33,439 nt of DNA from Kiritimatiellia bacterium (GTDB lineage Bacteria > Verrucomicrobiota > Kiritimatiellia > RFP12 > UBA3636): positions 1 through 33,439 of the forward strand of contig JAFUOX010000045.1 of assembly GCA_017481725.1 (NCBI GenBank), read 5' to 3'. The notes under the pieces are model-generated. The model was not told the DNA's origin, made no database searches, and saw only the letters and a list, made by a program, of their open reading frames with translations. Both the position numbers and the translations under genes were made by a program. Of this stretch, positions 14,724 to 22,649 are shown one piece after another (position 1 is the stretch's first letter; each line of letters begins with the position of its first letter).

Positions 14724-16328
14724 GTGAAAAAATTTGGTTTAACAGCTATCGCTCTTTCAGCTATGCTTGCTATACCGGCAGTTGCAGATGATGCAAAGCT
14801 TCAAGAAGAGAATGAATTTGGCAAGTGGTATTTTAGCCCAGGTATTGGTTTCGCTAATTTTGAAGGCGACGAGGGTCTTGAAGATGGTATGTTCATTACA
14901 GGTCGCCTAGGCTATGAATACAGCGAGTGGTGGACAATTGAAGGCAGTATCATCTTTGCTCCTAAGCTTGATGAAAATATGGGTGGAACAACTGGCAAAA
15001 ACGAAGCTGGTCAGTGGGTTGATATGCCTGAAGGCAACTCATACTCAAAGGGTGACACACATTTTGGTGACACATATATGGCACAGTTCTATATTGACGC
15101 ACTATTCCACTTCACACGCCTAGAGCGCCTAGACCCATATCTAACATTTGGTGCTGGTGTTACTCTTTATGGAGAAGACATCACTGGTGATGGTGCAACA
15201 AGCATGACTCTACGTGGTGGTGGTGGTATTATGTATCACCTAAGCGATACATGGAGTCTACGTGCTGATGCTCGCATTAACCTAGCTGGATACAACACAG
15301 AGTTTAATATGACAGCTGATGTTGGTGTTGTATGGCGCTGGGGTGCAGAGAAAATTGCTCAAGATCCAACCTTCTCTTTAGTAGCAGACTCCGATGGTGA
15401 TGGCATCTCTGATATTGATGAGATGGATGTTTATAAGACTGATCCAAATGACCCTGACACAGACAATGATGGTCTAACTGACGGTGAAGAAGTGCTTAAA
15501 TTCAAGACAAAGCCACTTGTTCCAGACACAGATAATGATGGTCTAATTGATGGAGATGAGGTCAATAAGTACAAAACAAACCCTCTAAACCCAGACACCG
15601 ATGGCGATACTCTAAAGGATGGTGAAGAGATTTCTATTCACAAAACAAATCCAAATGATCCAGATACTGACGATGATGGTCTAACAGATGGTCAGGAAGC
15701 AAATCAATACAAAACATACCCTCTACTAAAAGACTCTGATAATGATGGTCTAATTGATGGAGATGAAGTTAATAAGTACAAAACAGACCCTCTAAACCCA
15801 GACTCTGATTGGGATTTCCTATCTGATGGTGCTGAAGTAATTGATTATGGAACAAACCCTAACGATCCAGACACAGACAAGGGTGGTGTTCGTGATGGTC
15901 ATGAGGTCATTTATGACAACACAAAGCCTCTTGTAAAGGAAGACGATGTTCTCTTGTTTGAGCTTAAAATTAACTTTGACACAGATGCTTCTATCATCAA
16001 GCCAGAGTTCTTTGCTCTGATTGACAAAGTTGCAAAGACAATGCTAGATAATCCAGGCTCAACAGCTATCATTGAGGGTCACGCAGATAAGCGTGCAAAG
16101 TCAAACCGCAGCCACAACGAGAAGCTATCTACATCACGTGCAAAGGCTGTTTACAACTACTTGATTGATAAGGGCGTTCCTGCTGAAAGTCTAAAATTTG
16201 TAGGCTATGGATTTAGACATCCAAAAGCAGAAAATGATCCAGTAAACGGCAATCTTGAAAATCGCCGCGTTGAGGTTTATATTTCTGGCATCAATGGCAA
16301 AGAAAAGTATGTAAATCCTTCTAAATAG
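14724..16328 (+). CDS. OmpA-family outer-membrane protein with thrombospondin type 3 repeats
   Basis: This protein has 534 residues and starts at GTG 14724, with GGAGG 7 nt upstream. A signal peptide covers residues 1-21 (cleavage after AVA). Residues 25-210 look like an eight-stranded OmpA/OmpW-type beta-barrel, with alternating aromatic strands such as GKWYFSPGIGFANF. Residues 222-405 are eight 23-residue TSP3 calcium-binding repeats (DTDNDGLxDGxEV), forming a stiff periplasmic linker. Residues 412-530 are the OmpA C-terminal peptidoglycan-binding domain, with NFDTDASII, the region IIEGHADKRA, and GYGFRHPKAENDP...NRRVEV. The protein should tether the outer membrane to the cell wall. The last two TSP3 repeats lose key aspartates (DSDWDF, DTDKGG). 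It is followed by a weak terminator. Confidence 0.95.
   Translation: MKKFGLTAIALSAMLAIPAVADDAKLQEENEFGKWYFSPGIGFANFEGDEGLEDGMFITGRLGYEYSEWWTIEGSIIFAPKLDENMGGTTGKNEAGQWVDMPEGNSYSKGDTHFGDTYMAQFYIDALFHFTRLERLDPYLTFGAGVTLYGEDITGDGATSMTLRGGGGIMYHLSDTWSLRADARINLAGYNTEFNMTADVGVVWRWGAEKIAQDPTFSLVADSDGDGISDIDEMDVYKTDPNDPDTDNDGLTDGEEVLKFKTKPLVPDTDNDGLIDGDEVNKYKTNPLNPDTDGDTLKDGEEISIHKTNPNDPDTDDDGLTDGQEANQYKTYPLLKDSDNDGLIDGDEVNKYKTDPLNPDSDWDFLSDGAEVIDYGTNPNDPDTDKGGVRDGHEVIYDNTKPLVKEDDVLLFELKINFDTDASIIKPEFFALIDKVAKTMLDNPGSTAIIEGHADKRAKSNRSHNEKLSTSRAKAVYNYLIDKGVPAESLKFVGYGFRHPKAENDPVNGNLENRRVEVYISGINGKEKYVNPSK
15387..15938 (+). repeat. Eight 69-bp TSP3-coding repeats with a 207-bp superperiod
   Basis: The repeats code 23 residues each. 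Repeat ends cycle with period three: PNDP, PLVP/PLLK/PLVK, PLNP. Repeats 3 and 6 (about 15531 and 15738, 207 bp apart) are nearly identical in DNA. The array therefore seems to have grown by copying three-repeat blocks. Confidence 0.85.
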
Positions 16329-16377
16329 GCATTTATACCTTACTACAAATATAAACAAAACAAATAGTTTACTTAAG

Positions 16378-16413
16378 TGGCGGGGTGCTGAAATATGTAC
16401 TTCCGCCATTTTT
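16378..16413 (+). terminator. Weak terminator after ompA
   Basis: TGGCGG (16378-16383) pairs with CCGCCA (16403-16408) and is followed by five T. The loop is long (19 nt). Readthrough into the next gene, which starts at 16429, is plausible. Confidence 0.5.
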
Positions 16414-16428
16414 ATCCTAAAAGAACTG

Positions 16429-17553
16429 ATGAATACTATTCACAAATATATCTCAAACCAATTTCTACTAACCTTCTTCATGGCTTTGGTTGTATTAAGC
16501 TTTGTCATGTCAGTTGGATTAATATTTAAAGCAGTTAGTCTAATTTCTAGAGGCGCTTCTACAGAAATTGTTTTAAGATTTATTTGGGGAGGCTTTCCTT
16601 TCACCCTTTCCTACTCTATTCCAATTTCGCTATTGGTATGCTCTCTCCTTGTTTTTGGCAGACTTTCCTCCGATAGTGAAATAATGGCTATGCGTGCCTG
16701 TGGAGTAAGTCTTTTTGACATTATGCGATTGCCTCTTTTGATTTCCTTATTACTTTCTATTTTTTGCCTCTACTTAAATAACAACGTTTCCCCAGAAAGC
16801 TCATATTCTAGAAAAACAAATAGAAATGCAATTGGCGTAAATGAAGTTGCAGCAATGATTGAACCTGGCAAAACAATAAAAAGCGAAGATTTTGGAGATG
16901 GCATATCAATTTTTGTAAAAGAGCGTGATGGGAAGAATCTCACTAATGTAAGAATTGTTGAACCTCTAGATACAGAAAGTGGTGCATACCGAGAACTTTC
17001 TGCACAGAGAGCAGAAATGACCGCAGAAGAAAATAATAGCATTCTTAAAATCGATCTATATGATGTTATTATTAATACATTCTCTGCAAGCGGAATAAAG
17101 GATATGACAAGTGTAAAAGCAGCTAGCCTTCCTTTCCAGCTATCAATTAAAGACGAAAAACAAAAAAGCGCAATCCCTACACGCAGACCCAAGGATAAGC
17201 CATCATGGCAGCTGGCTGCAGATTTACAGCTAGACAACAAATTCCCAACAGAGGACCAAAATAAACGCAAAAATCTTGCCCGTTCTAAAGTGGAAATTTT
17301 CAGTCGCATAAGCCTAGCATTTTCTTGCTTTTGCTTTGTTTTAATAGGCATACCATTAGGAATTAAACAACATCGCAAGGAGTCCTATGTTGGCTTGGGC
17401 TTGAGTCTGGCCGTTGCTGGAGGTTTTTACCTATTCGCAATTTTAGGAGAATCCTTAGCAAAGCACCAAAGCTCAATGGCACATATTGTTGTTATAATTC
17501 CTGTATTTATTTGTATTGGGTTAGGGTCATATTTAATTAAACGAGGTAATTAA
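16429..17553 (+). CDS. LptF/LptG (YjgP/YjgQ) family permease
   Basis: This 374-residue membrane protein has the LptF/G layout. Three N-terminal transmembrane helices (about 10-31, 50-75, 95-113) include the conserved region SLLVCSLLVFGRLSSDSEIMAMRACG. A periplasmic beta-jellyroll follows (about 120-285), then three C-terminal helices (about 288-372) including IGIPLGI. LptF and LptG form the membrane part of the LptB2FG ABC transporter that extracts lipopolysaccharide from the inner membrane. F and G cannot be told apart from sequence alone, and no partner or LptB is in the window. The ATG at 16429 has only a weak ribosome binding site. It suggests a lipid A-containing outer membrane. Confidence 0.9.
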   Translation: MNTIHKYISNQFLLTFFMALVVLSFVMSVGLIFKAVSLISRGASTEIVLRFIWGGFPFTLSYSIPISLLVCSLLVFGRLSSDSEIMAMRACGVSLFDIMRLPLLISLLLSIFCLYLNNNVSPESSYSRKTNRNAIGVNEVAAMIEPGKTIKSEDFGDGISIFVKERDGKNLTNVRIVEPLDTESGAYRELSAQRAEMTAEENNSILKIDLYDVIINTFSASGIKDMTSVKAASLPFQLSIKDEKQKSAIPTRRPKDKPSWQLAADLQLDNKFPTEDQNKRKNLARSKVEIFSRISLAFSCFCFVLIGIPLGIKQHRKESYVGLGLSLAVAGGFYLFAILGESLAKHQSSMAHIVVIIPVFICIGLGSYLIKRGN

Positions 17554-17610
17554 TAACCCATAAATTATAATTTTGATTCCTAGTCTAATAACTATTTAGG
17601 GGATGAAAAT

Positions 17611-18417
17611 ATGATAGATGCATTAATTAAGACATGCATTGGCACAGGATTTGTTTTCTTAATGACAGCGGCGGGTGCTGCAATGGTGTTTTTATTTTCA
17701 AAGCGCGATTCACGAAGCCAAACAATTTTCTTAGGCTTTGCTGCAGGCGTGATGATAGCAGCATCTGTATGGTCTTTATTAATTCCTGCGTTAGAAGCGG
17801 GAGAAGAAAGCCTTGGAAAAGCACTTGGATGGCTACCTGCTGCTGGAGGTTTTCTAATTGGCATTGCCTTTATGCTTCTATTGGACAATTTACTACCTCA
17901 TTTACATCCAGAAGAAAACCAAATTGAAGGTATCCCTTCTAATTTTAAGCGTTCCACTTTATTAATGTTTGCAGTAACTCTACACAATATTCCCGAAGGT
18001 ATGGCTGTGGGTTTATCCTATGCTGTTGCTGCACAGCAGATTGGAGGAGAAGCGGCAGGCAATTATGCTGGTGCATTTGCATTAGCCATTGGCATGGGAC
18101 TACAAAACTTCCCAGAAGGTGCGGCAGTATCGCTTCCTCTTTATAAAGAAGGCTTGAGTAAACGCAAAGCATTTATATATGGGGCACTATCTGGTATAGT
18201 TGAACCTATATTTGGCATAGGTGTAGTATTAATTTCTGCATTAATACTACCACTAATGCCATGGCTTCTTGCTTTTGTTGCTGGTGCAATGATGTATGTT
18301 GTTGTTGAAGAGTTAATTCCTGAGGCACATTTTGATGGGCATTCTCATCGAGCAACAATCAGTATACTTACAGGCTTCCTTGTGATGATGGTTCTTGATG
18401 TTGTCTTTGGCGCATAG
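17611..18417 (+). CDS. ZIP-family metal transporter (ZupT-like)
   Basis: This 268-residue protein has about eight hydrophobic helices and the metal-site motifs of ZIP carriers: HNIPEGMAVG (125-134), QNFPEGAAVSLPL (165-177), a later GIVEP, and EELIPEAH in the last third. These histidines and glutamates bind zinc or other divalent cations in transit. A short cytoplasmic loop contains HLHPEEN. Family members import Zn2+, Fe2+, Mn2+ or related ions into the cytoplasm; substrate choice cannot be read here. AGGGGA sits 7 nt before the ATG. It lies 57 nt after the LptF/G gene with no terminator between them, so the two may be co-transcribed. No metal-regulator site is evident. Confidence 0.93.
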   Translation: MIDALIKTCIGTGFVFLMTAAGAAMVFLFSKRDSRSQTIFLGFAAGVMIAASVWSLLIPALEAGEESLGKALGWLPAAGGFLIGIAFMLLLDNLLPHLHPEENQIEGIPSNFKRSTLLMFAVTLHNIPEGMAVGLSYAVAAQQIGGEAAGNYAGAFALAIGMGLQNFPEGAAVSLPLYKEGLSKRKAFIYGALSGIVEPIFGIGVVLISALILPLMPWLLAFVAGAMMYVVVEELIPEAHFDGHSHRATISILTGFLVMMVLDVVFGA

Positions 18418-18660
18418 ATAGATAGATTTCGCAAGATTGCAGGATGCTAAAAGTGCGAAGTTTTTGACAGGATAGACAATAATTTTGGTTGGATTTGTGC
18501 TGATGCTGTGGCTTGTGTGGTGGCTAGGTGCTGTGTGTGCGTGATGTTCGTGATTCAAAACACTCGCCAACTGCCAATCGCTAGTGTGTGTGACACACCA
18601 AGATGATTTTTCAAGATTAACGTGTATTGGCTATCGCGAGAATAAATTGTTTAGCGCATA
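18418..18660. other. Gene-free repeat-derived DNA
   Basis: It holds a copy of CTAAAAGTGCGAA (18447-18459), a GTG-rich stretch reminiscent of the 10.7-kb minisatellite, and a short GTGTGTGACACAC palindrome near 18576. I see no gene. Confidence 0.6.
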
Positions 18661-18761
18661 GGGGACATTGGGGACACAGGGGACCTTGGGGACAAATTTA
18701 TTTAAGCGCTTGAAATTCTTGCTCTCCTGTCGCCAATGTCCCCTATGTCCTCAATGTCCCC
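18661..18761. repeat. GGGGAC-type long hairpin, copy A3
   Basis: Arms 18661-18693 and 18729-18761 (33 nt each) match at 29 positions after reverse complementing. The loop with AAGCGCT and TCTTGCTCTCC is shared with the copies near 9.9 and 10.3 kb. Confidence 0.85.
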
Positions 18762-18820
18762 ATCAAAAATAGAGAGCAAAAAAATTTATTTATCTAAAAT
18801 AAACCGATTATACTTCCGTT

Positions 18821-18859
18821 GCGAGAGGTGCGTGAGCGATAGTGACACGCTCCTCTCGC
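18821..18859. repeat. GCGAGAGG hairpin, copy C1
   Basis: GCGAGAGG-T-GCGTG (18821-18834) pairs with CACGC-T-CCTCTCGC (18846-18859), 13 pairs with one mismatch. Further short stems (CCAAG/CTTGG and TGCGAGC/GCTCGCA) follow up to about 18945, suggesting a structured RNA or repeat. Confidence 0.75.
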
Positions 18860-18997
18860 TTTCCCCAAACGTGCGAGCCAAGCGAAAGTCTTGGCGTGGC
18901 GTACTCTTCAAAGGCTTTGGCATGCTTTGCACGCTCGCAGCAGCGTAAAATCCTACCTAATATATTGCTTTGCAATGCTTCATCACACGAATTTGGG

Positions 18998-19025
18998 TTG
19001 AACCAACAACGCAAAATATGATACT
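18998..19025 (+). promoter_or_regulatory. Candidate promoter of the LRR_5 gene
   Basis: TTGAAC (18998-19003) and GATACT (19020-19025) are 16 bp apart, about 65 nt before the ATG. The -10 is a weak match. Confidence 0.35.
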
Positions 19026-19089
19026 ATTAACTAAATGAATTAAAGACATTTATTTCACATTTTATAATTCCATCATTTGGGAGAGAACT

Positions 19090-20682
19090 ATGAAAAAATC
19101 TATTTTTACTTCTATTACAGCACTTCTATGCACAATGCTTACAACACAAGCTGCATGGGAAATCACATCTTCAGGCTCTACCTTCGAAGTATCAGATGGC
19201 GATTGGATTTTACAATGTCAAAAATCTGGAAGCGAAGGAAATTTTAAAATCTCTAAGGTTATTCAACCTGGAGAAGGCAAGCTTGACCTAATAGCATTAA
19301 ATAGTGATATTGATGATGGTCAGACGGATTATTCTTTGATTGAAATAACCTCTTCTCTTCGTAATAAAACAATTAATGGGCTTACAATTCCTAAGACAGT
19401 AAAATCAATTGGGGATTATAGCTTTAATCCAAACTCTAATCCTAAGCAATATTTAACTGGCGATGTTGTAATTGAAGAAGGTAGTGAGCTTACATCAATA
19501 GGTAAGCAGGCTTTCCAAGGAAGCTTAATTACATCTGTCAATCTAAATGTATGTACAAATCTAAAAACTTTGGGCTATTATTCATTCCAAGGATGTTCTT
19601 TGTTGACAACTATTGGCTCCGGTATTCTTCCATCCTCAATAACAGAAATGCAACAGGGAATTTTTTATGGTTGCACATCACTTGTTGGAGATATTTATTC
19701 TGACGCAACAATGCAAATGATAAATGGAGAGCAGTTTAGAAATACAAAAATTACTTCTCTAGTTTTACCAAATGTATATGGTGCCATAGGTGGCTATTTC
19801 CTAGATGGTGCTTCTGCAATTACGAATGTTATATTAAGCCAAAATATTACTTCATTTGGTCAAAGATTTGCTCCTTCCTGCAAAACTATCATTAATATTG
19901 AACCTAAAGAATACCCTAAAGTAACTTCTATTGGTGCAAACTTCCTTCCTCAAATTACTAATATTACTGGAGACTGGAAGTTCCCTGAGCTTACATCACT
20001 AGGTGGAACTGATATCTTCAGAAATACTCGAATCACTAGTTTCTATGCACCAAAATTAACTGCAATTACTGGTTATTCGTTCCTTGATAATCCAAGCTTA
20101 ACAAATGTAGTTTTGAGTCCAAATTTAACATCTATTTCAGGTAGTTCATTTACGGGTTGTCCTAACCTAAAAAGCTTTTATCCAACAAAGCTACCTAAAC
20201 TTACATCATTAGGGGCTGCATTTTCAGGTGCAAATTCTCTTTCAACTCCTTTAGACTTTAGCAAGAGTACTATTACATCATTATCAAAGCAGACCTTTGC
20301 TAAGTGTTATTCAATGAAAGAAATAAAATTCCCTTCTACCTTAACGAATATATATGAATACACATTCGAAATGGTTAAGGACTGTGATTATTATTTTTAT
20401 GGATTGCCTCCTAAATTAAATCAGGGTGCATTTAAACACAATTCAAAGGAAAGAAGCAATGTTTTGATTTTGCCAGAAAATGCACTTACTTGGACTAACA
20501 ATACAGTATCTGGATATGTCTTTACACCATTAAACGAGGTTCCTGATTCAGAAAAAACAGACAGCTACCAGTTCCCTAAAGAGGGAAGAGTTTTAGGTAC
20601 TCTAAAATTAGGGCCTAGTGATATTGGTACACACTGGCTTTCATTGATGCCTGTCGTAGGAACAATAATTTTAATCGACTAA
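19090..20682 (+). CDS. Secreted LRR_5 (BspA-like) leucine-rich repeat protein
   Basis: This 530-residue protein starts MKKSIFTSITALLCTMLTTQA, a signal peptide with likely cleavage after residue 22. From about residue 75 to 460 it is built of irregular BspA-type leucine-rich repeats (LRR_5), recognisable by phrases such as ITSVNLNVCTNLKTLGYYSF, GCTSLVG and LTNVVLSPNLTSISGSSFTGC. LRR_5 proteins of Treponema, Bacteroidetes and Trichomonas are cell-surface proteins, some of which bind fibronectin or other bacteria. No LPxTG, PEP-CTERM or T9SS signal is evident at the C-terminus, which ends with a hydrophobic stretch (SLMPVVGTIILID). It is monocistronic, with GGGAGAG before the ATG and a strong terminator after the stop. 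The ligand is unknown. Confidence 0.85.
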   Translation: MKKSIFTSITALLCTMLTTQAAWEITSSGSTFEVSDGDWILQCQKSGSEGNFKISKVIQPGEGKLDLIALNSDIDDGQTDYSLIEITSSLRNKTINGLTIPKTVKSIGDYSFNPNSNPKQYLTGDVVIEEGSELTSIGKQAFQGSLITSVNLNVCTNLKTLGYYSFQGCSLLTTIGSGILPSSITEMQQGIFYGCTSLVGDIYSDATMQMINGEQFRNTKITSLVLPNVYGAIGGYFLDGASAITNVILSQNITSFGQRFAPSCKTIINIEPKEYPKVTSIGANFLPQITNITGDWKFPELTSLGGTDIFRNTRITSFYAPKLTAITGYSFLDNPSLTNVVLSPNLTSISGSSFTGCPNLKSFYPTKLPKLTSLGAAFSGANSLSTPLDFSKSTITSLSKQTFAKCYSMKEIKFPSTLTNIYEYTFEMVKDCDYYFYGLPPKLNQGAFKHNSKERSNVLILPENALTWTNNTVSGYVFTPLNEVPDSEKTDSYQFPKEGRVLGTLKLGPSDIGTHWLSLMPVVGTIILID

Positions 20683-20690
20683 AAATTTTA

Positions 20691-20725
20691 AGAGGCACGC
20701 AAAGAAAAGCGTGCCTCTTTTATTT
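20691..20725 (+). terminator. Terminator of the LRR_5 gene
   Basis: AGAGGCACGC (20691-20700) and GCGTGCCTCT (20709-20718) form a 10-bp stem with an 8-nt loop, followed by TTTTATTTT. Confidence 0.92.
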
Positions 20726-21133
20726 TACATTTACCACCCCTACAGAAACGACCTGTTGAAATATCGCTAATTTCAGTATTGCCGATTCCATTATCTTACG
20801 CTGAGACGCTATGAGGAAGCAGAGCACCTCGCATCTAAACATCTGAATATTCTTGGGTGGTGGCGTGCAAGCGATTGATAAGGAAAGCGAGAGGAGGCAA
20901 AGGTTTAGCAACTTGCCACCTCTCGCCCAGCAACACCGGGCGGCTTTGCCACCCTCATATAAACTTTTTAACTCGCAAACTCGAAAACTATCAAACTGTA
21001 AAACTATCAACTATTAACTGTAAAACTGTATAACTATACAAAAATTGAATTAGTTTGCAAGTTTGCGAGTATGCAAGTTTGATAGTTGAGTTTTGAGGAT
21101 GAAGCAGCACATGGTGGCTAAAAGTGCGAAAAA
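20726..21133. other. Gene-free region with hairpins and AAACT-rich inverted repeats
   Basis: No gene is credible here. Besides hairpin C2 it contains many AAACT units at 20961-21025. Two words recur as reverse complements: ACTCGCAAACT (20971-20981) with AGTTTGCGAGT (21060-21070), and AACTATCAAACT (20986-20997) with AGTTTGATAGTT (21076-21087). CTAAAAGTGCGAA occurs at 21118-21130, directly before the MITE-like element. Confidence 0.7.
20887..20926. repeat. GCGAGAGG hairpin, copy C2
   Basis: GCGAGAGG-A-GGCAA (20887-20900) pairs with TTGCC-A-CCTCTCGC (20913-20926). The outer eight base pairs are identical to copy C1 while the inner stem differs, as in a family of structured repeats. Confidence 0.75.
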
Positions 21134-21401
21134 GGGACGCAGAGGACGCAGCGAACGAGATTAGACGCGAGAATGGAGAAAAAACCACTCAACTCTACCT
21201 GAATTCGTCATTCTTCATTCTTCATTTATTATAATGCGTCGCCTCCGCATCTCAATAAGCTTCTGTGCGAGCACACTAGTGGATGAGGTTTGCCAAATTG
21301 CTTCGAAAGGAAAGCAATATCCAAGGCAAAGCTCATTCCGCTAGTGTTTATTTCGGCATCACTGCTCTGCGTCCTCTGCGTTCTCTGCGTCTCTGCGTCC
21401 C
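21134..21401. mobile_element. MITE-like element M1 with 11-bp terminal inverted repeats
   Basis: The element is bounded by GGGACGCAGAG (21134-21144) and its reverse complement CTCTGCGTCCC (21391-21401). It contains a GAATTC segment, a TTCATTCTTCATT array, a TAATGCGTCGCCTC stretch and nested hairpin B2. A clearly homologous copy lies in opposite orientation at 33137-33439. It encodes nothing and has no transposase nearby, so it would be non-autonomous. Confidence 0.7.
21274..21346. repeat. Nested hairpin element B2
   Basis: CACTAGTGGATGAG...TTTGCC pairs with GGCAAAGCTCATTCCGCTAGTG with few mismatches. An inner ATTGCTT/AAGCAAT stem surrounds a loop with TTCGAA or a related sequence. It sits inside element M1. 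Confidence 0.8.
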
Positions 21402-21480
21402 TTCGGCGTCACGTGCACGGATGGATGAATAACTGTCGCAAGTGCACTAGCCTGCGTGTGCCTATCTGTGTATGTGCATA

Positions 21481-22647
21481 CTATTGTTGTGGCCAGCGTG
21501 TGTTTACGTAATTAACAAGATCTGGTCCAAGCATCTCAATTGTTTGATTGCCAGAGCGAACAAACAAATGCTTATCAAGATATACAGGTGCTGTTGCAGG
21601 AGCAATTTTTATAACGCACACATCTCGCTTCTGAACTGTTCGTAGCTCAACAGAATAAAACCTAAATGGGTTTTCTATAGAAAGTCGCATCCGTAGCACA
21701 TTATTTAAATACAACAAGTAGCCATCGCGATTGCTCTTGCCCTTATCAACAATGGGATACTCTGATTCTACACCTCGCGGCTTGCCATCATCACATACAC
21801 CAATAAGCAAGATTCCACCCTTGCGGCTATTCATAAACCCAGCCACTGTGCGAAGCACGGAGAATGAAGCATTAGGCTCCTTTGAATTGCCCTGTGTTGA
21901 GCTAAGTGTACGCTCTTTAAACTCAACGTCACTTGATTCTCCTCCAGCAATTAAAGCCATAATTTGCGGGTCATCAGAAAAGCGATTGTATTCGCGTAAG
22001 CCTTGCTGTGTAAAATCCTGTTCAGGCACTGACAATAGTTTAAAGATTGGATAAGGATCTTCATCCTCCTCAAGCGTCAATAGCACGAACGAAAAATCAA
22101 CAAAAATGCGCTCACAATAGCTTCTAAGCATTGGCTCCTGCACTTCCCTTAATTCATCAAAAATAAACTTGTACGCACGCAGTATTGAGCTTGCCTTTGA
22201 AGGAATTTTCTGCTCCTTAACCAAAGCCTCAAAGACAGGTCTATCATAGCGCGGCAGGATATATTTAAAATGTGGAGAGCCATTCGAATCAAGATTAAAG
22301 AAAATTGTATTATTTATTTTTTCTACAGCATCAGAATGATAGCCTTTTAATAAATCTCGCACTACGAGTAGGCAAACGAGCGTGGTAATAAGCCTGTGAT
22401 TTCCGTCAATCAAAAGAAGCTTTTGCTGTACAGAGGAAGGCTCATCCTTTAATAGCAAAGGTTGATTTGTGAGCTTCATTCCAACGATTGAGCCGCAGAA
22501 AAACCCACCACTAACATGGTTTTGAACAGCACTTAAATATTTACGGACATCTGCACCACGCCAATCGTAAGGGCGCTGAAATGATGGCGTAATGTAGGTT
22601 ACTCCATTTTTGAAAAAATCCTTTAGAGTTACTTCTACCGCCTTCAT
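21481..22647 (-). CDS. DUF262 (ParB/GmrS-like) - AlbA_2 (Schlafen-type) fusion protein
   Basis: This protein has 388 residues. The N-terminal part (about 1-222) is DUF262: PSFQRPYDW (21-29), GSIVG, and LLIDGNHRLITT (78-89), which aligns with the family motif DGQQRLTT but has both glutamines replaced. PYPIFKLLS (198-206) fits the segment where relatives have IFxxLN. Residues 232-370 are an AlbA_2/Schlafen-AAA_4-type domain: ESSDVEFKE (237-245), then FMNSRKGGILLIGVCDDG (271-288) and HLFVRSGNQTIEM. GmrSD-type partners (DUF1524 HNH) are absent. DUF262 proteins include GmrSD, BrxU and SspE, which act against phage DNA; Schlafen-like domains can be RNases. The gene starts 2 nt after the preceding gene with AAGGA inside it, so it is coupled to a cdaA operon. 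Its function is unknown. Confidence 0.85.
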   Translation of the reverse strand: MKAVEVTLKDFFKNGVTYITPSFQRPYDWRGADVRKYLSAVQNHVSGGFFCGSIVGMKLTNQPLLLKDEPSSVQQKLLLIDGNHRLITTLVCLLVVRDLLKGYHSDAVEKINNTIFFNLDSNGSPHFKYILPRYDRPVFEALVKEQKIPSKASSILRAYKFIFDELREVQEPMLRSYCERIFVDFSFVLLTLEEDEDPYPIFKLLSVPEQDFTQQGLREYNRFSDDPQIMALIAGGESSDVEFKERTLSSTQGNSKEPNASFSVLRTVAGFMNSRKGGILLIGVCDDGKPRGVESEYPIVDKGKSNRDGYLLYLNNVLRMRLSIENPFRFYSVELRTVQKRDVCVIKIAPATAPVYLDKHLFVRSGNQTIEMLGPDLVNYVNTRWPQQ

Positions 22648-22649
22648 AA

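Noticed and set aside
16770..17378. 202-residue minus-strand frame inside the LptF/G gene
   Set aside because: It is antisense to a clear family member and has no recognisable features.
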